Assembly (NCBI GenBank): GCA_013373005.1
Contig: JABXIP010000428.1
Coordinates: 1 to 5,619, forward strand
Length of the DNA: 5,619 nt
Origin: Cytophagia bacterium
GTDB taxonomy: Bacteria; Bacteroidota; Bacteroidia; Cytophagales; Cyclobacteriaceae
Direction: 5' to 3'
Of this stretch, positions 1 to 5,619 are shown in pieces. A program made the position numbers and the translations under genes. Numbering within the stretch: the first letter of the stretch is position 1; every line of letters begins with the position of its first letter. Under the pieces are notes generated by a model. That model was not told where the DNA came from. It did not search any database and worked only from the letters and a program-made list of their open reading frames with translations.

Positions 1-1958
1 AGCATCTTCTTACCATCAGGTGAAATGGTAAACTGACTAACGCCAGTCAGAAATTCATCGGCTTTTCTTTTGTCTAGGGAGAACTTTTGAAGCGTAATGG
101 AGAATGTTCCTGCAGGTCTTTCCGCCAAGAAAACTGACCCGGCAGGTCCGGCAGCCAATGAAGTGTAATTACCTGTAGAAATAGGCAATGCTATAGTTCT
201 TCTGTCAATTCCATCAAAATCAATTTGAATAGCATCTGACTTTTCGATCTTTTCTTCTTTAGGTTTTTCCTCCTTTTTCTCTTCTTCAGCAGGCTTTTCT
301 TCTTTTACTTCTTCTTCATCGCTCTTAGGAATGAATGGAGAATCCTGATCTTTTTGAAGTACCACCACATAAGCCGCAAAACTTGGGCTGGCTGTCATTG
401 AGCTGGTATTGGCCCAACCAGAGCCCAAGGCTACATCGGTACTGGCCAAAAAGTAGAAGTGCTTTTTATCATTATCCCAGGCAGGAGAGTAAGCATCTGC
501 AAATTCATTGCTAAGCGGTGTGATGTTATTGGTTTCACTATCCCATATCATAATGCGATGGAAATTGTTACTTCCGGCTTTGGCGTAGGCCAGCTTTTTA
601 GAGTCTGGTGACCAGACGAGACCTGTTCCTCCTCTGTCGAGGTTACTGCCGCCAACATCTGCAGTAATGATATTTCCGGTTTCTACATTGATTACTCTGA
701 TTCTCACATCATCATCTACAAAGGCGATATGCTTTCCATCAGGAGACCAAGTGGCTTCCCATGCTAATTTCGATTCGCCAATACTAAAGCTGGTAGGCTC
801 TGAAAGACCATCCTGATCTGTGAAATAAAGCCTATAGCCATCACCACTCATGTCAGAGAACCAAGCAATTTTATCGCCTTTTGGAGACCATAGTGGTCTA
901 CGATCTGCAGCATCAGATGATTGTGTGAGATTACGTGGGTCACCAAATTCAACAGGAACGGAGAAGATATCTCCTCTGGCTTCCATAATCACCCTTTTAC
1001 CTGTGGTGGATAGCGATACACTGGTAGCTCTGTTGCTTACGTTCTCCCATTTGGTTTCTGCCCAAGGGAAGTCGCCTATTACGTTGATGTTGAGTTGAGT
1101 AGTAGAACCATCAGATGGGTTTACCAAGTGCAGGTAGCCATTTTGCTCAATAATCAATTGACCATTCGCTCCGGCATTGAGGTCTTTTACATCAGTGCCT
1201 TCAAAGGATGTGATTTGTTTTAGTGCTTTGCTGCGCGTGTCATAAGACCATACATTCATAGTCCAGTCTCTATCAGAAAGGAAGTAGACAGTATTGCCAA
1301 TCCAAAGCGGCTTAATATCGAATGTTCTGTCAGGGTTAGGGATGAGCTCCTCGTTTTGGTTGCTGAGGTTCAGAATAATCAATGGAGTGTTCTGACCACC
1401 GCGGTAGTTTCTCCATTCAACATCCCAGCGGTCCATCTTGTCAACAGCGATCTGTCGGCCATTAGCCGAGTAAGAGCCATCGAAACCCCATTGGCCGGAA
1501 ATCATAGTAGAAGGGCCTCCTTGGGCTGAAACAGTCCAAAGTCGGCTATAGCTGGTAGGTGCAGTATCTCTGGTGCTTGAGTAAAGGATTTTAGATCCGT
1601 CAGGTGACCAGCCTCTTACTATGGCAGCCGATGGGTGCCAGGTAAGTCGGGTAGGGGTTCCTCCATTTTTGGAAACTACATAGATCGCAGTATTTCCTGA
1701 TCGGTTGGAAGAAAACGCAATCCAATTGCCATCTGGCGAAAGATGCGGATTACTCTCCACTGCCGGTGTACTAGTAATTCTTTTCACGTTCTGACCATTG
1801 GTGTCTGAAATCCAGATGTCAGAACCGTAGGTAAATACAATGTTTTGGGCACTCATAGACGGTTCCCTGAGCAATCGGGTGCCTTGTGCCCATGAAAAGG
1901 TTGTAATGAGTAATAAAACAAGGGAAGTAAGCCCCCTGAGATAAGCTGAGTTTTTCAT
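1..1958 (-). CDS. Tricorn-like S41 family peptidase, N-terminal 652 residues (3' end cut by window edge)
   Basis: This is an exported beta-propeller protein, probably a periplasmic or surface protease that degrades oligopeptides, by analogy with tricorn core protease. The ATG at 1958 opens a frame with no stop down to base 1. Residues 1-25 form a signal peptide: Lys2, a hydrophobic LTSLVLLLITTF core, and likely cleavage after SWA. PD40/TolB-like propeller motifs recur: HLSPDG at residues 72-77, WSPDG at 117, WSPKG at 357, WSPDG at 404 and WSPDS at 449. These fit the two tandem propellers (six- and seven-bladed) of tricorn. Residues 546-575 are a charged insert, 21 of 30 residues being Lys or Glu, followed by the family-typical IDFDGIDRR. 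Full-length relatives are about 1,050-1,100 residues, so the C1, PDZ and S41 catalytic parts lie off the left edge and the catalytic serine cannot be checked. No Shine-Dalgarno precedes the start. The alternative is a TolB/DPP-like propeller protein, but the IDFDGIDRR segment after the second propeller favours tricorn. Confidence 0.92.
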   Translation of the reverse strand, partial: MKNSAYLRGLTSLVLLLITTFSWAQGTRLLREPSMSAQNIVFTYGSDIWISDTNGQNVKRITSTPAVESNPHLSPDGNWIAFSSNRSGNTAIYVVSKNGGTPTRLTWHPSAAIVRGWSPDGSKILYSSTRDTAPTSYSRLWTVSAQGGPSTMISGQWGFDGSYSANGRQIAVDKMDRWDVEWRNYRGGQNTPLIILNLSNQNEELIPNPDRTFDIKPLWIGNTVYFLSDRDWTMNVWSYDTRSKALKQITSFEGTDVKDLNAGANGQLIIEQNGYLHLVNPSDGSTTQLNINVIGDFPWAETKWENVSNRATSVSLSTTGKRVIMEARGDIFSVPVEFGDPRNLTQSSDAADRRPLWSPKGDKIAWFSDMSGDGYRLYFTDQDGLSEPTSFSIGESKLAWEATWSPDGKHIAFVDDDVRIRVINVETGNIITADVGGSNLDRGGTGLVWSPDSKKLAYAKAGSNNFHRIMIWDSETNNITPLSNEFADAYSPAWDNDKKHFYFLASTDVALGSGWANTSSMTASPSFAAYVVVLQKDQDSPFIPKSDEEEVKEEKPAEEEKKEEKPKEEKIEKSDAIQIDFDGIDRRTIALPISTGNYTSLAAGPAGSVFLAERPAGTFSITLQKFSLDKRKADEFLTGVSQFTISPDGKKM

Positions 1959-1960
1959 AG

Positions 1961-2000
1961 TGATTTGATTAGTTTTTCAATGTAATGAAATATCAAATCA
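1961..2000 (-). promoter_or_regulatory. 9-bp inverted repeat ending two bases before the S41 start codon
   Basis: TGATTTGAT (1961-1969) and ATCAAATCA (1992-2000) are perfect reverse complements separated by 22 bases. On the minus strand the distal arm ends at 1961, and the S41 ATG begins at 1958, so as RNA the hairpin would cover the ribosome-landing region; as DNA it could be a two-half-site operator. The upstream arm also contains TTGATTTG (2001-1994), one base off the TAnnTTTG -7 consensus, with no good -33 partner. Function is unproven. Confidence 0.4.
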
Positions 2001-2052
2001 ATCGACAGTCAGAGTGGGGAGGAGGTTGCAGGAATAGGGTAAGGGATTGACA

Positions 2053-2100
2053 TTCCGGAATTTTTCTCTCCAAATTCCAGAGGAGAGAAAAATATCCGAA
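2053..2100. other. Long imperfect hairpin with an 11-bp perfect core
   Basis: The arms TTTTTCTCTCC (2061-2071) and GGAGAGAAAAA (2082-2092) are perfect reverse complements around a 10-base loop. Pairing extends outward by A2060-T2093 and, after bulges at 2094 and about 2056, by TTC-GGA (2053-2059) against TCCGAA (2095-2100). The T run is in the 5' arm and the A run in the 3' arm on either strand, so it lacks the trailing U tract of an intrinsic terminator. It may be an RNA-stabilising structure in the M61 3' region or one half of a palindromic repeat. Confidence 0.6.
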
Positions 2101-2117
2101 ATCTCTTTAGATAGAAG

Positions 2118-2137
2118 ATTCCCGCCTTCGCGCGAAT
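2118..2137 (-). terminator. GC-rich hairpin just after the M61 stop, possible terminator
   Basis: On the minus strand ATTCGCGC and GCGGGAAT form an 8-position stem with one mismatch around a GAAG loop, starting 9 bases after the M61 stop codon. The following bases, CTTCTATCT, are pyrimidine-rich but are not a true U tract, so intrinsic termination would be weak. The same hairpin is the right end of the larger palindromic element, and it may simply be a repeat unit. Confidence 0.35.
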
Positions 2138-2146
2138 GACTTGCTA

Positions 2147-4045
2147 TTATTTATCTGCAGGTTCCAACCAGTATTTTCTCAATTCTAGTTGAGACTCGGT
2201 TGGGTTTTCTGTGAACCTAAGTGCCAAAGGTACCTGCACATCAATTTGTTTGTTAGGAGCAGAAAGCTCTACTTTCTGGCCTTCGCCATCAACTTCTCTC
2301 CATACAGTCATGGTGAAGGTCTCCAATGTTGGAATCTTTTGCGCCTGTTTGCCAATGAACTCTTGGATTTCTGGTCCGTAGGCCGGCATTTCAATCTCGT
2401 TCATACTTAGAATGATATCACCTTTCTTAACACCAAGGGCTCTACCCATGTCATCTAGAGCGGCTTCATTAGAGATTGCTAATCTCTGTTCGCCTTCATG
2501 TTCAGCCAGTGTGATATTATTTTGATTCAAAATAATTGAGTATTGTTTCACCGTTCCATTGTCTATGATATCAACGCCTACCTTATCGAATATCTCTTTG
2601 TAAGGAAGTGATTGATCACCGGCAACGTATGTCTGAAGGAACTCGCCAATTTCTGGGTAGGTGAGTTTCACAATTTCATCGAACAACTCTTCGTCTTTGA
2701 ATGACTTGTGAATACCATATTCCTTAGAAAGGTCGGCCATCATGTTCTGAACGCCATAGGCTCCGTTTGAAAGCTCTCTCAATTGAATATCAAGCGCAGC
2801 ACCAATCAAAGCACCTTTCTGATATACATTGTAGTATTGGTCGGCATATTCATCTAAGGCACCAAGGCTTAGGTCGGTAAAAGGAAGTTGATCCTTGAAC
2901 TGCTGAGAGATCAATAGTTTTTCCTCAAGCATTCCCAAATATTGTTCAGGAGAAACTAATCCGTACTTCACCTGAACACTACCGGCAAAGTATTCTGTCA
3001 TTCCCTCATACATCCATAGGTGACGAGACATCTTTGGGTTATTGAAGTCGAAGCTTCCAATCTCTTCAGAGTGAATATTCAATGGCGTAACAATGTGAAA
3101 GAATTCGTGCGCTGCGAAGTCTCTCAGCTGCTGATTCATTTGCTCAATGGTTTGCTCAGGCATATAATATACGGAGCTATAAGAGTGCTCCAATGCCCCA
3201 TATGAGGTTACAGGTTTGTCAGTGAAATAGAAGATGAAAGCATACTTGTCAACAGGCAGTTCTCCACCCAAAAACTTGTTTTGAGCAGCTAACACTTCTC
3301 TTATGCTTTCGGCAATTTCCTTAGCCGAGATCATTTTATTAGGAGAGTAGGTGGAGATCAGTACATCGGTATTGGCTACTTTGATGATGGCTGTATCTGC
3401 CTCGCTGTACATCAAAGGCGAATCAACCAATCTATCATAGTCTTCTGCAACAAAACGATCAACCGCTAAATCCGCTGTTGGACCTTCAATATCCAGCTTT
3501 CCAATCATTGGTGGGTTATTATCAGGAATCATTCCTGTGGCACCATAGAAGCCTGACTCACGAATGATATTCAATTCGAACTCCTCTTTCTTCATGCCAT
3601 CGAAATAGCCAAAGAAGCCGGAGTTGTTAATGATAAAGTTCTTGTTGTCTTCAATATTGGTTCCGGCAGGCCAGAAGATTTCCGGGCCAGGTTGCTCAGA
3701 GTCATAAGTATCCTCAACAAAGTATGTGATTTTGCGCAGCTTTTTGGCGTCTTTAATCAACCAGGTATTATCGTCCAATCTTTCAACCTCCATGAGGTTT
3801 TCTCTTTTGTCATAAGCTTTCAGTTCAGAAACCATGCGGCCATAGTCGGCAATGGCATAGGTGCCGGGAACAATTTTGGGCATATAGAACTTAATTTCCT
3901 TCTCTTTGATTCTTGGAGCTTCAAGTTCTACGAATACTTTATCGTCAGATACTTTGGTAAGGTCTACTGTATATTTATAGGGGTTTGCTGCATATATGCT
4001 GCTGCATATCAGCATGGCTATCAACACAAATTTCAATCGCTTCAT
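2147..4045 (-). CDS. Secreted M61 family zinc metallopeptidase with PDZ domain
   Basis: A complete 632-residue gluzincin peptidase. Residues 1-20 are a signal peptide (MKRLKF, hydrophobic core, SSIYAA); Cys14 lacks a proper lipobox, so a soluble periplasmic or secreted protein is more likely than a lipoprotein. The M61 N-terminal beta domain spans about 22-190. The catalytic domain, about 225-480, has GALEH (283-287), the zinc site HEFFH (313-317: ligands His313 and His317, base Glu314) and the third ligand Glu347 in YEGMTEYF, 29 residues after His317 as in classical M61 enzymes. YQKGAL (408-413) matches the conserved Tyr-x-Lys-Gly region. A PDZ domain occupies about 505-595, with GVKKGDIILSMNEIE. 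The frame extends two codons further to a TTG at 4051, but I chose ATG 4045 because it directly begins a normal signal peptide. The family includes glycyl aminopeptidases; the region after HEFFH differs from those, so the substrate is unknown. It lies 117 bp after the kinase gene and 188 bp before the tricorn-like gene, on the same strand. Confidence 0.95.
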   Translation of the reverse strand: MKRLKFVLIAMLICSSIYAANPYKYTVDLTKVSDDKVFVELEAPRIKEKEIKFYMPKIVPGTYAIADYGRMVSELKAYDKRENLMEVERLDDNTWLIKDAKKLRKITYFVEDTYDSEQPGPEIFWPAGTNIEDNKNFIINNSGFFGYFDGMKKEEFELNIIRESGFYGATGMIPDNNPPMIGKLDIEGPTADLAVDRFVAEDYDRLVDSPLMYSEADTAIIKVANTDVLISTYSPNKMISAKEIAESIREVLAAQNKFLGGELPVDKYAFIFYFTDKPVTSYGALEHSYSSVYYMPEQTIEQMNQQLRDFAAHEFFHIVTPLNIHSEEIGSFDFNNPKMSRHLWMYEGMTEYFAGSVQVKYGLVSPEQYLGMLEEKLLISQQFKDQLPFTDLSLGALDEYADQYYNVYQKGALIGAALDIQLRELSNGAYGVQNMMADLSKEYGIHKSFKDEELFDEIVKLTYPEIGEFLQTYVAGDQSLPYKEIFDKVGVDIIDNGTVKQYSIILNQNNITLAEHEGEQRLAISNEAALDDMGRALGVKKGDIILSMNEIEMPAYGPEIQEFIGKQAQKIPTLETFTMTVWREVDGEGQKVELSAPNKQIDVQVPLALRFTENPTESQLELRKYWLEPADK

Positions 4046-4162
4046 TTTCAATATAGTTTTAGTAACACTTAATGGACGTCAAAGAAAATCCTTTGTTTGG
4101 AATGCGATGTTAAGAAACGCAAAAAAGATTTCCATGTTAGAAGTTGCCTATTTCCTGAATGG
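4046..4162 (-). other. Intergenic leader between the kinase and M61 genes
   Basis: This 117-bp AT-rich gap shows no convincing terminator after the kinase stop. A minus-strand T6 run (4126-4121) follows only a weak 5-bp stem (4173-4169 with 4148-4144, 20-base loop). On the minus strand a TTTG occurs near 4084-4081, and an AT-rich TATATTG lies just before the M61 start, but the 24-base spacing is too long for a good -33/-7 pair. Nothing decides whether M61 has its own promoter or is read through from the kinase gene. There is no Shine-Dalgarno before ATG 4045. Confidence 0.4.
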
Positions 4163-5503
4163 CTAATTGGCAAGAGGGAAGTGGAGAGTGAAAGCTGTTC
4201 CTGAGCTCGAGGTTTCAACGCTCAGCTGACCTTTATGTAGCCTCATAATTTGCCTAGATAGAGAAAGTCCAATTCCAGAACCACCTTCTTTGGTAGAGTA
4301 GAAGGGAACGAAAATATTATCCAGAATTTCATCTGGAATACCATGGCCATTGTCTCGAATAGTGAATGAAACATGCTGAGAATTTTGCTCCAATTGCAGT
4401 GTTATCTTGGGTTTTTCAACAGACTGTAAGGCTTCAATCGCATTCTTGAATAAGTTGATTAAAACCTGCTCTATTAGGTCAGAATCGATGTTTATGGAGC
4501 AGTCGGTTAAAATAGCATATATTTCAATCCCTTTATGATCAATATCTAGTTGAAAAAGTTTTAAAGTATTATTAATCAGTTGATTAATATTTTTTAATTC
4601 AAGTTGAGGTTTAGGGATCTTAGTCAGTTGGTCATAAGTAGAAACAAAGTGTGCTAACCCCTTACTTCTGCTCTCAATTGTTTCAATTCCGCCAATGATA
4701 TCTTCTATTGATTCATCGTCTAGTTTTGAAAGATCAACGGTTCCATTTTCAGACTTTAACATCTGAAGAATTACTTCTGACAAAGTAGAAATCGGAATCA
4801 CAGAGTTCTTGATTTCGTGGGTAAGTACACGGATCAGTTTTTGCCAGGATTCAATTTCTTTGGCCTCCAGTTCGCTCTTGATATCCTGAAAGGAGACTAG
4901 TTTATATTCATTGTCTCGGAGACGAAATTCGGTAATCAACATAGACAGGTTAAAGAACTGTCCGTTTAGGTTAACTTTGATCAGCTCACGCTCTCCATTG
5001 GTCATCCGTTGAATGGCATCTGCTATGGGTTGAGAAATACTTCCCAGGTTCTTTATGGTGCTGACCTGTTTCTTGCCGAACAGCGTTTTAGCAGCCTGAT
5101 TCAAGAGTCTGACCTTATATTCATCATCAAAGCAAATGACCGCTACACGAACGTGCTCCACAATGGTTTGGAGGTAGAGCAGGTTAGATGCCTTTTCTCT
5201 ACTGAGCTCTTTCATTACTGCATTGATTTCATGGAAGGCATAGTTCAGATCAGACTTCTTTTTAAAGTGATAGGTATTGGTGAAATCACCTTGTTTAATG
5301 GCTAAGAGAAAATAGGCTAGCTCTCTTCTCGACCTTTCTACATAACGTATCAAGCCTATTAAGACGATAATCCAAGCAAGTATTAACCAGAAGGAGACTA
5401 ACCAGAAATGTGTGGAAGTCAGTACATAAACAGCAGTGTATCCAAGTATGAGTAGCAGTGCTAACCTGACGACTACGTTCCACCTGAAATACTTGTACTC
5501 CAT
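4163..5503 (-). CDS. Membrane sensor histidine kinase, NtrY-like (PAS, HisKA, HATPase)
   Basis: A complete 446-residue inner-membrane histidine kinase that autophosphorylates on His and passes phosphate to a response regulator. Two transmembrane helices lie at about 11-29 and 34-53 with only a few residues between, so there is no periplasmic sensor domain. A HAMP-like segment follows (about 54-104, with AIKQGDF), then a PAS-like domain (about 106-208, with LLNQAAKTLFG). The H-box is VLTHEIKNSVIPI with His229. The ATPase domain carries the N-box (Asn350 and Asn354 in NLFKNAIEAL), G1 (DNGHGIP, 384-390), the F-box (VPFYSTK, 399-405) and G2 (GGSGIGLSLS, 407-416). All catalytic boxes are intact and no receiver domain is fused. 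The H-box and overall layout resemble NtrY-type kinases, which usually pair with an NtrC-type sigma-54 activator; no regulator gene is visible here, and one could lie just beyond the right edge. The start is ATG 5503, with an A-rich leader and no Shine-Dalgarno. The gene ends in PLAN and TAG. Confidence 0.93.
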   Translation of the reverse strand: MEYKYFRWNVVVRLALLLILGYTAVYVLTSTHFWLVSFWLILAWIIVLIGLIRYVERSRRELAYFLLAIKQGDFTNTYHFKKKSDLNYAFHEINAVMKELSREKASNLLYLQTIVEHVRVAVICFDDEYKVRLLNQAAKTLFGKKQVSTIKNLGSISQPIADAIQRMTNGERELIKVNLNGQFFNLSMLITEFRLRDNEYKLVSFQDIKSELEAKEIESWQKLIRVLTHEIKNSVIPISTLSEVILQMLKSENGTVDLSKLDDESIEDIIGGIETIESRSKGLAHFVSTYDQLTKIPKPQLELKNINQLINNTLKLFQLDIDHKGIEIYAILTDCSINIDSDLIEQVLINLFKNAIEALQSVEKPKITLQLEQNSQHVSFTIRDNGHGIPDEILDNIFVPFYSTKEGGSGIGLSLSRQIMRLHKGQLSVETSSSGTAFTLHFPLAN

Positions 5504-5619
5504 TATTTTGTAACTTTTTTGTTCACATAAAAAACGAGTAGTCTAAGCTCAGTTCCTATCATTTCCTTACATCCCCAGCTTAAACCAAAATTAATGTTCA
5601 TTAGAGCTGACTCCTGATA
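5503..5619 (-). CDS. Possible 3' end of an upstream gene (38 codons, uncertain)
   Basis: On the minus strand, one frame enters from the right edge with 38 sense codons and ends at a TAA (5505-5503) whose last base is the A of the kinase ATG, giving a TAATG overlap. Such overlaps are typical of translationally coupled genes, for example a regulator followed by its kinase. The encoded tail (ending FYVNKKVTK) matches no family I recognise. Thirty-eight open codons can easily occur by chance in a 117-bp stretch, and the other two frames stop within 5 and 8 codons of the edge (TAA at 5603-5601 and TAA at 5593-5591), either of which could equally be the true end of the neighbour. If one of those is right, this stretch is a non-coding leader. 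Confidence 0.22.
   Translation of the reverse strand, partial: YQESALMNINFGLSWGCKEMIGTELRLLVFYVNKKVTK
5586..5593 (-). promoter_or_regulatory. Candidate Bacteroidota -7 element upstream of the kinase gene
   Basis: Read on the minus strand this is TAATTTTG, an exact match to the Bacteroidota primary sigma-factor consensus TAnnTTTG. It would start transcription near 5580 and give the kinase mRNA a leader of roughly 75 bases. No clear TTTG-like -33 element is seen at the expected distance, although that position is close to the window edge. An exact match to six fixed bases in AT-rich DNA is not rare, so this is only a candidate. It would be inside coding sequence if the 38-codon frame overlapping it is real. 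Confidence 0.3.

Larger units (their letters stand above)
2049..2140. repeat. Palindrome-rich intergenic element with near-matching inverted ends (REP/MITE-like)
   Basis: The element starts GACATTC (2049-2055) and ends GAATGAC (2134-2140), whose reverse complement is GTCATTC, so the ends match at 6 of 7 bases in inverted orientation. Inside are three successive hairpins: a long one at 2053-2100, a 4-bp stem at 2101-2112 (ATCT/AGAT) and a GC-rich one at 2118-2137. The right part, ATTCCCGCCTTCGCGCGAAT, closely resembles the widespread intergenic palindrome of the form ATTCCCGC-loop-GCGGGAAT. It lies 6 bp beyond the M61 stop codon, the usual place for such repeats. It encodes no protein. Only one copy is visible, so calling it a repeat family is inference. 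Confidence 0.45.

Noticed and set aside
850..1098. Plus-strand open frame of 82 codons
   Set aside because: Antisense to the second propeller of the tricorn-like gene, whose frame is continuous here with clear WSPKG motifs; no family resemblance.
1985..2050. Plus-strand mini-frame of 21 codons in the M61-S41 gap
   Set aside because: Too short to support, no ribosome-binding or promoter signal, and it overlaps the inverted repeat and the S41 leader.
3692..4072. Plus-strand open frame of 126 codons
   Set aside because: It lies almost entirely antisense to the N-terminal part of the well-supported M61 gene, and its translation shows no recognisable domain and is rich in Phe, Ile and Cys, as expected from reading coding DNA backwards.
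4104..4120. Palindrome-like GCG...CGC segment
   Set aside because: Only the outer three base pairs are solid; the inner positions mismatch, so it is no better than chance.
4121..4173. Candidate intrinsic terminator after the kinase gene
   Set aside because: The stem is only 5 bp with a 20-base loop, and the T6 run starts 17 bases after the stem, too far for a functional terminator.
5009..5305. Plus-strand open frame of 98 codons
   Set aside because: Antisense to the HAMP-like and PAS-like part of the kinase gene; no domain and no supporting start context.
5295..5483. Minus-strand open frame of 62 codons in another frame
   Set aside because: Overlaps the transmembrane-coding part of the kinase gene in a shifted frame; Cys/Leu/Ser/His-rich translation without a recognisable motif.
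1..5619. CRISPR array, tRNA, rRNA, insertion sequence or phage genes
   Set aside because: No regularly spaced repeats, cloverleaf, rRNA-like stretch or transposase/integrase frame was seen; nearly all of the window is accounted for by three continuous minus-strand genes.

Overview
The window looks like a chromosomal stretch of a Bacteroidota bacterium, probably a marine-type member of the Cytophagales (the order is inferred from protein flavour and moderate AT richness; no marker gene is present). Supporting signs are start codons without Shine-Dalgarno sequences but with A-rich leaders, a TAnnTTTG-type promoter element, two secreted peptidases of kinds common in this phylum, and an NtrY-like histidine kinase. 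All three recognisable genes lie on the minus strand, so transcription runs from high to low coordinates.

In transcription order: 5503-4163 encodes a complete membrane histidine kinase with two closely spaced transmembrane helices, a HAMP-like segment, a PAS-like domain, the phosphoacceptor His229 and a full ATPase domain. After a 117-bp gap, 4045-2147 encodes a complete exported M61-family zinc metallopeptidase with a C-terminal PDZ domain. After a 188-bp gap, 1958-1 encodes the first 652 residues of an exported tricorn-like S41 peptidase. Its PDZ and serine-protease half lies beyond the left edge.

The 188-bp gap holds the most structure. A roughly 92-bp palindrome-rich element (2049-2140) has near-matching inverted ends and resembles a REP/MITE-type intergenic repeat. 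A separate 9-bp inverted repeat (1961-2000) ends two bases before the S41 start codon. The right-hand 116 bp contain a perfect TAnnTTTG hexamer-like element and an open minus-strand frame that runs in from the edge and overlaps the kinase start by one base; neither is proven.

The two peptidases probably work outside the cytoplasm, the M61 enzyme trimming or cleaving peptides and the tricorn-like protein processing oligopeptides. The kinase probably controls a response regulator encoded outside the window. Co-regulation of kinase and peptidases is suggested only by order and strand. I found no convincing new multi-gene system; the non-coding structures and the non-classical M61 active-site surroundings are the parts most worth checking.
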